A stretch of 64,000 nucleotides of DNA from Medicago truncatula (taxonomy: Eukaryota > Streptophyta > Magnoliopsida > Fabales > Fabaceae). Under the pieces are notes generated by a model, which did not search any database, was not told the DNA's origin, and worked only from the letters and a program-made list of their open reading frames with translations. The stretch is taken from contig NC_053043.1 in the NCBI RefSeq assembly GCF_003473485.1, positions 7,636,001 to 7,700,000 on the forward strand, written 5' to 3'. Shown one piece after another: positions 24,158-34,445 of this stretch. The position numbers were made by a program, and so were the translations under genes. Every line of letters starts with the position of its first letter. Position 1 is the first letter of the stretch.

Positions 24158-24919
24158 TTAAGGTCGTTTTCATTCCCTAAAAAAAAAAAGATTTAATTGT
24201 ACTTTTCACCCCTATCTTTTGCCAATTGTGCGATTTTGCACCCCATGTTTTTAAACGAGCGATTTTGCACCCCATCTTTTTCCCCCTTTCTGATTTGGAG
24301 GCCCCCATGTGTTTTAGCGATGATGTGTCTGATTTTGATGGCGTGTCTTCATTTAATGTTTGCCACATGTGTAAATGTAATTTTTATAAAACAAAAATTG
24401 ATTTTGGAAATTAAAAGAAAATGCAGATCTTGTTAAATTAAAATTAAATAAAATACAAACAAAAACCAATTAAAAAATTAAAATTAAAATTAAAACAAAA
24501 ATCAATTAAAAAAACCTAATTATTTATTTTAATTTTTTTCCATTTGGATTTTATTCATAGAATTATTTTTAAACAAAAAATATCGATTACCGGTTCTGTT
24601 CATGGCAGAGCTGTCAATTTTTTTCCCTTTTTATTTTTGTCACCAATTTTTTTTTTTCTGTTTCTTTTAATTTCCAAAATCAATTTTTTGTTTTTTGAAA
24701 ATTACATTTACACACGTGGCAAACATTAAATGAAGACACGTCATCAAAATCAGACACATCATCACTAAAATACGTAGGGGGCCTCCAAATCAGAAAGGGG
24801 GAAAAAAATGAGGTGCAAAATCGCTCGTTTAAAAACATGGGGTGCAAAATCGCACAATTGACAAAAGATAGGAGTGAAAGATGCAATTAAGCCAAAAAAA
24901 AAATTAAGGTCATTTTCAT
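24158..24919 (+). mobile_element. Poly(A) micro-insertion split by a later element
   Basis: TTAAGGTCGTTTTCAT (24158-24173) and TTAAGGTCATTTTCAT (24904-24919) are 16-bp direct repeats with one mismatch. Just inside the left copy is TCCCT plus A11, and just inside the right copy is A10. Remove the foldback element at 24190-24893 and what remains is TCCCT plus poly(A) between the repeats, exactly the form of the other micro-insertions here (compare CTTCCCTAAAAAA at 46065). The order of events is inferred. Confidence 0.6.
24190..24893. mobile_element. Mutator-like foldback element, 704 bp
   Basis: Long inverted arms of about 230 bp run inward from both ends (24190-24422 and 24658-24893). The shared blocks include CTATCTTTTG, AATTGTGCGATTTTGCACC, CGATTTTGCACCCCAT and CTGATTTGGAGGCCCCC in mirrored order. 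The element sits inside an A tract, so its expected 9-10 bp duplication would be poly(A) on both sides, which is what is seen. It has no coding capacity, and its transcript would form a long hairpin. Confidence 0.75.
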
Positions 24920-25500
24920 GGTGGGAAGAGACGGAGTACGGCTTATAGTCAAGTTTAACTCAAAGTCCAATCGGAAGATTGATTAAAAGAAAATGAAATT
25001 AAAAGGGGCAAGTGACCCACCATAATTAGTGGGGCATGGGACTTATACTTCCATTCCCATCACAAATCAATCAAGTTAATTCAAACTTTTTAATTGGACC
25101 CACCCTTAATCATATGCTTAATGCAGGCGCACCACAAATTATACCCGTACGGAAGGTTTTGCAAAAAGCATAAACTTTATTTTTCTAAAATAATCAAAAC
25201 TTTAATTAACTTTATTATATTTAATATTATTATGCCAAAAATATTTTTAATCATGAAAATAAATTTTCATAAACTTGAATAAAAATATGATATTAAAAAA
25301 ATATTTTTTAGTACAATAAAATTAAATGAAGGTAATTCTAATAGAATTCCGTGTTTTTCCTGTAGAATTTCAGAAAATATTCTATGGGAAATCTATTTTA
25401 TGCGGATTTTAACAAGAATTTAGGTTTTCATGTAATACTTTTGTGCGTAATTATTTCCTGAAGATTTTAGGATTCGTAAGAAAGAATCTTGAGGATATTA

Positions 25501-25650
25501 GACTTTTAGGCCAGATCAGACTTTTAAATAGGTCAGGTCAGACAAAAAAAATAGGCCTATGAAAGGCCATAGGCCATGCTCAGGCCTGCAAAATTTTTCG
25601 TAGGCCAGGCTCAGGCGTATCAAAGCCTGACCTGGCCTATTCCCAACCCT
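25501..25650. mobile_element. MITE fragment of the AGGCCTGA family
   Basis: The block is rich in AGGCC and GGCCT words and ends CCTATTCCCAACCCTA. It resembles the ends of the larger element at 31190-32346 (TAGGGGTGAGAATAGGC and CCTATCCTCATCCCTA). Only one end is clear, so it is likely truncated. Confidence 0.55.

Positions 25651-25707
<57 letters not shown>
25651..25707. repeat. (AC)n(AT)n microsatellite
   Basis: About 26 bases of AC repeat pass directly into about 30 bases of AT repeat. It abuts the MITE fragment and probably grew from its edge. Confidence 0.95.
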
Positions 25708-25710
<3 letters not shown>

Positions 25711-26722
25711 TATAGCATTAAATATATATTACATTTTATTTTTGGAAGCAGAAATATACATCACAATTATTCCAATTATTCTCTACAATTTATCATTTTT
25801 TCAAAATGATATTATTGAACTCTTGAAGTTTTTGATCAACCACATGATAGAACAATTGAACTTGTCACAAACTTTCTCCAATTTGCACTTTGACTTTTTT
25901 TTCTTCTAATTTGTAAAACCATCTATTATTAAGGCCTCAACACTATCACTATTTCTAAATAATAATATCGATCATCCTTAAAATTTCTAATGAATTTAAT
26001 TAAGTATTGATCCATGATAAACCACCTATTAAGATAATCTAGCAAAGAACTTACAGTGTGCCACATGTATAAATAAATATTCTAACAATAAGTTATTTAG
26101 CAGAGTAGTAATATAAATTGATCTCTTATATATATTAACTTTGCAAGACAATGAAATGAGACAATGATTTGTCAAACATTCATGTTGTAAGTGGAAAGAC
26201 TCGCGAGAGCTCTCTATATGTAGTTAGTTTTAACTTTTACATTAGGAATAGAAAAACATCAAGGGTGCATAATCTACTAGAATTATCAATTACTATGAGC
26301 CATTATATATGTAATAGAAGTAATGAACTCAATTATGTTTGGGGATCATGTAATTTTATCAAGGCTATCTCACGTAATAATATAGTTGGTAAAAATAATT
26401 TGAGTAGGCAGAAGCCCACACAACCTTGTGTGTGGCACCACCATTGGACCGAAGGAAGAATAAAATTAGTTACACAGTTGAGATAAAAAAAAAAAAAAAA
26501 TAAATAAATAAATTCTAATCTTTTTTTACGGAACTAAAATTCTACTTGTAAAAAATTTAATTAATATTTATTTTTAGAATTCACCGATGTGTAAGGCTCT
26601 TAAGAAGCATTTTTACACTTTAGGTTCACCACATTAGCAAATAATTTAAAAAATGGATCGTATATGCCATGCTCCATTAATATATATTTAATTAATTTAT
26701 ATGCAGTACACTCCAGTATATA
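25708..26722. other. Gene-free stretch downstream of IPT
   Basis: AT-rich. The open frame at 26169-26486 (105 codons) has no domain, and its composition does not suggest coding. Confidence 0.45.
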
Positions 26723-26776
26723 ACAGTATTCCAATCCCTCTCCAAAAAAAAAAAAAAAAAACAGTATTCCAATCCC
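26723..26776 (+). mobile_element. Poly(A) micro-insertion with 16-bp TSD
   Basis: ACAGTATTCCAATCCC occurs perfectly at 26723-26738 and 26761-26776. Between the copies are only 22 bases: TCTCC followed by A17. It lies about 170 bp downstream of the IPT stop codon, possibly in the 3' UTR region. Confidence 0.75.
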
Positions 26777-26945
26777 GATGTAACCCAAAAGAACAAAAAA
26801 TACAATTTTTTTTTTCTATATAATAACCTATCAAAAAGATACCCAAATAAGAAGGAAAGTAAGACCAAAAACAATGTAGAATGCATGGTGTGTCAAGCAT
26901 GTCAATTGTGCAACCTTTGTATGTAGATTCCCTGTCCCACCACCT

Positions 26946-27965
26946 CTAACGGATTGCCGCCGCAACAGCAGGCAATGCCAGCGACTGCGGTGGTGCAGAA
27001 AAGTTGGCAATTACATTAGTTGGCGACAAAATTCTAGAGTGGGCGTGTGTTTCACCATAGAGAAAGTTGTAGAGTATCACAAGACTTTTTGCAAGCACAT
27101 GATCCTCCCACACTTCCTTACTAGTGTGTGAACCACTCCTAAGGTGCGTTTCGGTGGCATCGAGACGATGCATACTCCTTTTCCACATTCCATTTAATCG
27201 ACGAATCTTCTGAACTTGTCTATTTGCAAGCGTGCAATTATTAATCTTGAGCCTGCTAATGGCAGCTTCAAGAAGCCTCTTCTTAGTTCTTTCATCCGCT
27301 GAATTTGCTTCCGCTACAAGAAAATCATGAAATTCAGGCACCCCAATAGCTCTTCGAATCCCTTTAGTATAATCACCAAAAGGGTCAAAAAATTCACGAA
27401 CTTCATCAACTTGACCAGCTTCAATCATACGATCAACGCGCGATTGAAGTGAAGAATGAAGCACTGGCAATGAAACATCAACCCATAGAAAACAACACTC
27501 ATACCTTAACCTAAATTCAGTACAATGGTTCACTAAGGTATCTAAGTAAGAATTTGAACCACCAGCAATAATAGGTAATCCATCTTTTTCCACAATTGAA
27601 TCAATGGCTGAACAAGCATGGTAACAAAAATCATTGGCAGTGAAATTTGTGGTAGGATCAAATACACCTAAGAGATGGTGTGGGACCCCATCACACTCTT
27701 CTTCTGTCACCTTATTTGTTGTAATATCAAGACCTTTGTAAACTTGCATTTTGTCTGAATTCACAATTTCAGCTGGCTGAAAATGTTTGGCCAATTCTAT
27801 GGCTAATTTGGTCTTTCCAGTTCCTGTGGCCCCCATTATCACTACCACCTTATCTTTGTTTCGGTTGTGAAATAAAGACTCCATTTTGTTGAGTCCCTTT
27901 TGGAAATTTATTAGGGATACTTCTTGTTTGCAGGCATAGGATGATGTTGCTGGCACCATAATCAT
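26946..27965 (-). CDS. IPT: Adenylate isopentenyltransferase (cytokinin biosynthesis)
   Basis: Transfers the dimethylallyl group from dimethylallyl diphosphate to N6 of ATP/ADP, the first committed step of isopentenyladenine and trans-zeatin cytokinin synthesis. The family acts mainly in plastids, with some cytosolic members. The gene is a single uninterrupted exon of 339 residues, the usual size and structure for plant ATP/ADP-type IPT genes. Visible signatures are the P-loop MGATGTGKT (residues 44-52), EIVNSDKMQVYKGLDI, GVPHHLLGVFDP, IIAGGSNSYL, RYECCFLWVDVSLPVL and GIRRAIGVPEF. The short GVPHHLLG/GGSNSY layout is that of adenylate IPTs and not of tRNA IPTs, which have a longer C-terminal zinc finger. 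The N-terminal 35 residues are poorly conserved and may act as a targeting peptide. A second Met at residue 28 is an alternative start. It is closest in feel to the IPT3/IPT5 group, but I could not settle which. Confidence 0.95.
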   Translation of the reverse strand: MIMVPATSSYACKQEVSLINFQKGLNKMESLFHNRNKDKVVVIMGATGTGKTKLAIELAKHFQPAEIVNSDKMQVYKGLDITTNKVTEEECDGVPHHLLGVFDPTTNFTANDFCYHACSAIDSIVEKDGLPIIAGGSNSYLDTLVNHCTEFRLRYECCFLWVDVSLPVLHSSLQSRVDRMIEAGQVDEVREFFDPFGDYTKGIRRAIGVPEFHDFLVAEANSADERTKKRLLEAAISRLKINNCTLANRQVQKIRRLNGMWKRSMHRLDATETHLRSGSHTSKEVWEDHVLAKSLVILYNFLYGETHAHSRILSPTNVIANFSAPPQSLALPAVAAAIR

Positions 27966-28950
27966 TTTTCTTCTTCTTTTTTAACTATATCTGCCAAGTT
28001 GACCAAACATATTTTATATTTTTAATTAGTCACCATCATGATATAAAATCATCAATAGCACTATAGCTTTAACATCTCATAATGGGACATTAATTTAGAA
28101 ACAATTTGTTACTAAAGATTTTTTTATGAATACCGTTTTACAAATCAGTTCAAAGGAAAGGGACATGCACACAACTTCACAAGTGATATGATAAAAAAAA
28201 ATTGTTTTGCAAGACAATATATACATATGTAACTTTCATAGTTTAATATGGAGAAATGATATTTATACAATAAATTTGTGATAATTTTTGTACAACTTAC
28301 TCATAAAGTTGTAATGATTTATGAGTTCAATATTGGTAGAGTGTAGTGTAAAGAAATTTACATTATCAACAAATCACATCCACTTATACGAGTGACTTTA
28401 AAAATAATTATTAATAAACTCAAAAGTTTTTAATGATCAAACGATTATAATTCATTAAGGTATGAAAAATATTTGCGATCACGATGTATACAAATTGAAT
28501 CCATAATTTCTTACAACCAAACACAAAATAAAAAAAAAATGATATTTGTAAAATCATTTTGTAACAATTTTCTATTGCTTTGATTTTCATGTCATTATCT
28601 ATATAATTTTGTATATCTTTGATCGTTCCGTAAATTATCCAAAAAATAATTAGTTCAAATAACATATCTCAAATGAAAACCAGGAGAATCTAGTAAAGGA
28701 AGTGAGTAAATTGCTAAAAACAAACGAGCTTAGTCTTTAGGCAATATGAGACTTATGTGAGATATGAAGGAATTGAAGGAAATATATTTGCTTCCATATT
28801 TACCAAAACAGAGAAGCTAAAGCAGGGGATTTTATTTTTTTTTATCAAGTAAGTAAAGTATAGTAATAATAACTTTTTTTACATGTACCCTACATATATA
28901 ATTTCCATGGACCACACGATAGTTATGGATATAAATGTATATGTACGTAC
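27966..28950 (-). other. IPT upstream region, possible 5'UTR intron
   Basis: On the minus strand a good donor-like site (CGGTACGTAC, about 28950) and an acceptor-like TTGGCAG about 25 bases before the IPT start codon could bound a leader intron of about 950 bp. That would connect IPT to the TATA-containing region at 29092-29101. Otherwise the stretch is AT-rich and empty. This is an inference from splice-like words only. Confidence 0.3.
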
Positions 28951-29039
28951 CGTAGTGTCAAAAAAACGTGGCGATTGAGTGAAGATATGTAAAGTGAGAG
29001 AGATCAGAGGGATGATGATTTTGTGAAGAAGAGGCTCTT

Positions 29040-29101
29040 AAGACATTTGTGACTGATGATCACTTGATGCAGCAAAGGAAGATTTCACTTGCTATTTATA
29101 C
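29040..29101 (-). promoter_or_regulatory. Candidate TATA promoter on minus strand
   Basis: GTATAAATAGC on the minus strand (29091-29101) is a textbook plant TATA box. Reading leftward it is followed by a C/T-rich stretch typical of a plant 5' leader (CTCTTCTTCACAAAATC, CCCTCTGATCTCTCTCAC). No start codon with an open frame follows directly. The nearest gene in this orientation is IPT, 1.1 kb away. Confidence 0.4.
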
Positions 29102-29699
29102 GAAACAAAGACTATGTGGCCCACTTATGCGAATTTAAAATTCTGTTGATTCAACGGCTTGAGCTTGAAAATAGTGAACTGAGATAAAATGTTTAATTAA
29201 TAATCACAATCAATTTTTATCTTTGTTTATACTTTGGCCTGGAGGCTATCTATAGGCTCTCTATTATAAAAAGTATATATTCTCAACCTTCCAATGGTAC
29301 CTAGATTTTCAACAACTAATGTAAGCCAGAACTAAACTCGAAGATATAATCTTCGAGAGCTTATGGAATTATTGAAAGGATTGTGTTAACTAGTGTCTCG
29401 GGCCAACACCATCAAATTAATAAAATAATTTTGGATTTTAAAAAAATTGAACATACCACTTTTTCAAAAGATTTAATGCAAAATTTTTATATTAATCTTC
29501 TTAATTAGTATCCCGGTGGCACCAATTAACATTTCCCTTATTGAAAAACATTCTCAAGAAATGTTGAAATTGTTAGGTCGAACTCTCTAATTGGAATTTG
29601 AATATAATTTCTTCATTTATTTGTATGAGTTTTAAAATAACTATTGTTATTTCGTTTATCTAAAAAGAAAATATATTTTTTGAAGAAGCTTACATTAGC

Positions 29700-29795
29700 C
29701 CACCCAAATTGACAGCGGAGATAATTAAACCTGATACGTTGATGGAGAGCATACTTCAATATCTCAAGCCAACACCATCAAACCAATTCAAATGG
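29700..29795 (-). mobile_element. Degenerate tRNA-type SINE copy
   Basis: The complement reads TTTGATGGTGTTGGCTTGAG, the same order of words as the better-preserved SINE at 32940-33040 (minus). The promoter boxes are eroded. Confidence 0.4.
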
Positions 29796-30126
29796 ATTCA
29801 AAAAAGAAAATATTGAACCAGATACACTTATTCACGAGTTGCAGTAAATGTGTGGTAGTTTCGTGGAATTTAGGCATGCTGGAATTAGTTGAGCAAGTGT
29901 GAGTTTTGTATGGTGATTGGAGGGAATTTCTATTTTTTATGTTGCACAAAAACAAAAGCAAAAGATAAAGAGAGAAGAGAAATAAACACACCAACAAATA
30001 TTTACTTAGTTCGGTCTAACAATGACCTACTCTGAAGGAGAGAGATCTCTCCGTTCTACAATCAATGAGTTCTTTACAAAAAGATACAAAAGACTTACAA
30101 GAAATTAGTTTCGACAAGTTCATAAG

Positions 30127-30302
30127 GAACAAAACCTAATTTCTATTCATTTCTCAATCTCTTCCCATGAACAAGACACTGAGTGATTTTCACTCACCTA
30201 AGGTCTCCGAACCTAAGAGAACTTCTCAAGAGAACCTCACCAAAGACACTCAACCATAAAGTCACCAAGAGAACAAAACCTAATTTCTATTCATTTCTCA
30301 AT
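30127..30302. repeat. 32-bp perfect direct repeat, 144 bp apart
   Basis: The sequence starting GAACAAAACCTAATTTCT is identical at 30127-30158 and 30271-30302. The segment between them carries short repeated words (CTAAGGTCTCCGAACCTAAG). It may be a duplicated retrotransposon leader. Confidence 0.7.
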
Positions 30303-31206
30303 TTCTGAAGATTATTATAATATCCTTGTATGTATTGATGCCACTTTATTTAATCTTTTTTAGGAAAAGAAATTAGCCGATTAAATAACCTCTTCTGTTA
30401 AAATATGAGCAACCAAATTTGCTTATCATCTATTAAACTTCACCCTAGAGATTGTGAAAAGTATCGACGGTTGCCTTGAAATCTACAACAAAATCGCCTT
30501 ATCAAACCGCATATCATGAATCCACTGCATAGGGTGATATAAACCAAGGGCTTCTCCTATTGCCACGGCACATACCGGTGTGAAAGTCATAGTAGTTAAA
30601 GAAAAAAAATCGTAACAGGGAATATATCACGTGCAATCTACAGTGCACGTGCTTTAGATGCAACCTCGTACGGCCATACAAAGTTATTTTTGTCTAGCAC
30701 GGCTATATAAATTCACACTCTTTAATAAAAATATTCTCCTAAATATGGATATGGAGATGGTAAAGGTGAACATAGTGTAAATGTTTTTAAGTAAAGACTT
30801 TACCATCTCAGAAAAAAATTCACACCTTTGTCAATTAACAAAACTCACATCTATTCACCTAAAGGATATGAACCCAATCATTTTGAAGGCCTTTCCGTTC
30901 ATTTTTCTCTTGTCTTTTTATAGAGATGTGACTCCTTATGATTCAATTCTTGCATCCACCATATCGACTTAAAAGAGTCGGCTTAACTATTAAGGTAAGA
31001 GATATTATAGTTGTTTTTTATGTAAAACTTTCTTTCCCACCAATGCCTCTTGAATGACTGATATGTTGAAAGATCAAGATATTCAAATTATAGAAATAGA
31101 ACATTAAAAAAATCATAATTAGTTTATAGAAAAAAAATATTGTTTTCAATATTTTTTATTATTATTTACTTTCTTAACTAGTGCTCTAGTAGGGGTGAGA
31201 ATAGGC

Positions 31207-31769
31207 TATTAGTGTGCAAGTGTGAATTATATGTTCTACATCGAATAGAAAAGTAAAGGTTCAACACCTTATAAATAAGAGGACCCATAAACTCATAGCC
31301 TTAAGGTTTTGGGTAAGAATATGGTGTCTCTCTCACTTGTGCGGTTGTTCAAGCCTCGATGTGAACGGTCCCCTGATCTCCCCTCGTGACCCAACACTGG
31401 TATCAAAGCCCAGGTTCGACGAAGGGTACGACTGAGGTAGCCGGTCCGTTGCGCAGAAAGCAGCAACGACGGTACAAGCAGTGTCAGGTCTGTTTACGGA
31501 GAAACCAACAACGACGATACAAGCAAGTAAAGAGCTTCCGCTTGAAGGGGGGCATGATGAATAGATGGACTCACACTTGAGAGGGAGTGTTGGTGTGCAA
31601 GTGTGAGTTATATGTCCCACATCAGATAAAAAAGTAAAGGTTGAACACCTTATAAGTAAGAGGACCCATAACCTTAACGTTTTTGGTAAGAGTGTGGTGT
31701 CTCTCTCACTTGTGTGGTTGTTCAAGCATCGATGTGGACGGCCCACTGGGCTCCCCCGATGACCCAACA
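31207..31769 (+). mobile_element. TRIM LTR retrotransposon, 563 bp
   Basis: Two direct terminal repeats of 190 bp (31207-31396) and 182 bp (31588-31769) enclose only 191 bp, which is the definition of a terminal-repeat retrotransposon in miniature. The 3' LTR begins TGTTGG and ends CCAACA; the 5' LTR start is mutated to TATTAG. One base after the 5' LTR is TGGTATCAAAGCC (31398-31410), the initiator-methionine tRNA primer-binding site with one change. A purine-rich GAGAGGGAG tract precedes the 3' LTR. The insertion duplicated TAGGC (31202-31206 and 31770-31774). It encodes no protein, so it depended on another element's reverse transcriptase. The LTRs differ at many positions, so the insertion is not recent. 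Confidence 0.92.
31398..31410 (+). other. Primer-binding site of the TRIM
   Basis: TGGTATCAAAGCC corresponds to the standard plant initiator-tRNA-Met primer site, with A for G at one position. Confidence 0.85.
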
Positions 31770-32346
31770 TAGGCTAGGCTGTGTTAGGCTTTGGAAAGCC
31801 TAAGTATGGTATATCAATTTTTATAAGGTATGCGGCCTATCATAGACTTATTTTTTAGGCCTGAGTCAGGCCTCCTGAAAGTCTGTTGTGGTCCTGGTAG
31901 TGTGTTTAAAAGCATATTTTATATGAACATATTTAAATAAGTAACGTGATCTGAATTTGAATAGACTATCGAACTAATATATCAATGTGATTAAGCCCCC
32001 TTTTGATATTTAACATGATTATTTAGAGAATTTGACTATATATTATATCATATTTCAATTATAGTTTATAATAATACACTTAAATATGCAAAAAAATAAT
32101 ACTAATAGGCTTAAATTACTGAAAAGGTTAACAAATTTATAATTTAATTCAAAGTACAAAATATAACAAAATTGATATTAGTAATAAACAATATTATTAT
32201 TCACATTTACTTAAGTAGGCCGGTCTGATAGGCTTAAGAGACTTTTTATAGGGCTCGTGGCTCGACTTTTTTTTAGTTAAATAAGCTTTAAAAATAAGCC
32301 TTCTATATCTAAGAAAAAAGTTTGATTTAACCTATCCTCATCCCTA

Positions 32347-32939
32347 TATTGTACGGGAACTAGTTAATATGACTCTTAGTTTATCTCTAGACATGTTTAA
32401 AACATGATAAGAACCAGCTCCATTTTGATGTTTTTATACAACAGACATACAATTATGATTCTTTTTAAAAAATTCATTATTATAAATAATGATAATTCAT
32501 TTCAGTTTGTTCCTCATTTAAAAAATTCAAAACTTTATTGTGGAGGTTTGTATGATGTTATAAACATACTTGTAAAATTTAATTCGAGAACAAAATTTTA
32601 CCCGTGAGTTTGTGCTTATTCGAAACAAAATTGCAATTTTGCACGTTTTGGTAAAAAAAAAAAAATTAAAGCGTTTTAGAATACTATGAAACTTTGCATG
32701 TCTTTTCTATATACTTTTGAAGAAGTCTTTGCAAAATATCATCTCAAAATTTGATTTCTAGGTTGAAGTTTACGTTGCTTTGGTTTTTGGCACTTTCAAA
32801 ATTTATAACTAATCTGTCTCTTGTTGAAAATTTCTATTTTATGTGGAAGACCTTATTTTATTGATTTTTAATTTGTTTCATTTTCTTGCAATCTCAACTC
32901 AAGATGCCGGATTTGAATATTCACATTTGAATAAGCTAA
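32347..32939. other. Gene-free stretch
   Basis: AT-rich with no recognisable gene. An isolated 67-codon frame at 32404-32607 has no domain. Confidence 0.45.
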
Positions 32940-33040
32940 ATTAGTCTACACAAATTTATACCGAAGAGAATCGAACATGAAACCTCGAGGAGGAGCACAC
33001 TCTTAAGTCTCAAGCCAATGCCACCAAGCCAACCCAAATA
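32940..33040 (-). mobile_element. tRNA-derived SINE copy
   Basis: On the minus strand TTGGCTTGAGACTTAAGAG resembles a Pol III A box. GTTCGATTCTC about 45 bases on is a near-consensus B box (GGTTCGANTCC). CTCCTCGAGG lies between them. The layout matches tRNA-related plant SINEs. The 3' tail is degraded. Confidence 0.6.
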
Positions 33041-33314
33041 GGTTAACTATAAAGTGGTTATTAAAATCAATTAATAATAATAATTTATCTTTTTATATAT
33101 GATATTTGTTATAGAGGATTGTATCATCATCTGTTAATACTTAATACTAATACTATGTGTATAACTCTCAAATCAATATGCCTAATGCTAACTGTGAATA
33201 AGCAAATATTTGAGAAGCAAATGAGCCGCTCATTAAATGTAGTTTATAGTTTTTCATTAATTAAGCAAGTGTATCATTTATAGTTTTTTTTTCCTTAATG
33301 TATGTGAATTAAGC

Positions 33315-33358
33315 AAGTGAGCCACTCTTCCTTAAAAAAAAAAAAAAGTGAGCCACTC
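33315..33358 (+). mobile_element. Poly(A) micro-insertion with 13-bp TSD
   Basis: AAGTGAGCCACTC (33315-33327 and 33346-33358) flanks TTCCTT plus A12, 18 bp in all. The head TCCTT is shared with the micro-insertions at 12618 and 55288. Confidence 0.7.
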
Positions 33359-33430
33359 ATTAGGGATTGTGTAACAACAAATTAGCAACTAGCACCAAAG
33401 AGTGCGCAAATATTCTTTTTACTAGCAACT

Positions 33431-33471
33431 AATTAATCTCACATTGTTTTTTGAAGGGAATTAATCTCACA
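33431..33471 (-). mobile_element. Poly(A) micro-insertion with 13-bp TSD
   Basis: A perfect AATTAATCTCACA (33431-33443 and 33459-33471) flanks 15 bp that reads CCCTTCAAAAAACAA on the minus strand. Confidence 0.6.
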
Positions 33472-33878
33472 CTTAAAAAACAAGACAAAAAAAGATCAAC
33501 ATCAAGTATAAAAGTCACCAGTCTAACTGTGAATAACAAAAATAAAAATAAAAAGCACTCAAACGAATTAGTCATGATACCATTCTGATAATTCTTAGTG
33601 AGGAGAATAATATACATTATCTGTACTGGCACCAACTTGTTGTAAATAAATTGAACTTTGTGAATGAACCCTAATATTATGAAATCCAATTGTGAAAGGA
33701 TTGCAGTGGTTTTAGGGGTTTTCATCCATTTTAGGTTTCTTGAATTTCAAAGTTCACGCGTATTTTAGGGTCAGGGTATTTGACTATTCACTCCAAATTT
33801 AATTCTTACTCATATTGTTTTTATTTTTTTTTTACATATTTTCTCCACTGATGATGGGTACTGTAACAAAAAAAAATT

Positions 33879-33927
33879 AAAAAAATGGATAACTTTTTTT
33901 TTTTTTGACGGAAAAAAATGGATAACT
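33879..33927 (-). mobile_element. Poly(A) micro-insertion with 16-bp TSD
   Basis: AAAAAAATGGATAACT occurs perfectly at 33879-33894 and 33912-33927. The 17-bp insert reads CCGTC followed by A12 on the minus strand. Confidence 0.7.
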
Positions 33928-34185
33928 ATTCTATTTAAAACGTGTCGGACCTTAAATATGAATGCATCTTTCAACTAAAATACAAACATTGATTTACCAT
34001 ATTTTAGAAGTGTAACCCTTCCACTAAACTAACTCGTTCATATTGTAATGATTATTATAACACATCAATAACAGGGTAACCATTAATCATTAACTTAGTT
34101 GGGGGCGTGAAATATACTAGTATATCATCGATTCATCATCATATCATATTTTAGATTTTAGAACATTGCTTCTCCTAAAAAAATA

Positions 34186-34443
34186 TTCCCTCCGTCCCTT
34201 AATACTTGACACAGTTGACTTTATTACGCATGTCAATGCATAACTTTGAGCTTAAATATCTTGAATAATATATTAGGAAAAATTATGAAAATTTGATATT
34301 TTGAAAATACTCATCGAGATGAATCTAACGACATCTTATATGATGTTATTTATCTTTGTATATTAGTTGAAAAATACGATCAAAATCAGTTAAATCAAAA
34401 TTAAAAAAATTCCAAATGAATCTAGTATTAAGGGACGGAGGAG
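34186..34443. mobile_element. Stowaway MITE (Tc1/mariner type), 258 bp
   Basis: The left end is TTCCCTCCGTCCC and the right end GGGACGGAGGAG, flanked by TA on both sides (34184-34185 and 34444-34445). This is the classic Stowaway terminus and TA target duplication. Non-coding. Confidence 0.9.
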
Positions 34444-34445
34444 TA

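Larger units (their letters stand above)
29102..31189. other. Gene-free stretch with decayed retroelement sequence
   Basis: No host gene. Around 29400 and 29700-29795 are remnants of the SINE seen better at 32940-33040. At 29940-30310 lies a less AT-rich block with TTCGGTCTAACAATGACC and GGAGAGAGATCTCTCC that resembles retrotransposon terminal sequence, but no element ends could be fixed. Confidence 0.4.
31190..32346. mobile_element. MITE with inverted ends, interrupted by a TRIM
   Basis: TAGGGGTGAGAATAGGC at the left and CCTATCCTCATCCCTA at the right form an imperfect inverted repeat. The interior has TAGGCTAGGC, GGCCTGAGTCAGGCC and GTAGGCCGGTCTGATAGGC. The left arm is cut a few bases in by the TRIM at 31207-31769. 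Without the TRIM the element would be about 590 bp. A relative is at 25501-25650. Confidence 0.65.

Noticed and set aside
31333..31770. 145-codon open frame, minus strand
   Set aside because: Lies across the TRIM element and both of its LTRs; it is an accident of the repeat's composition.
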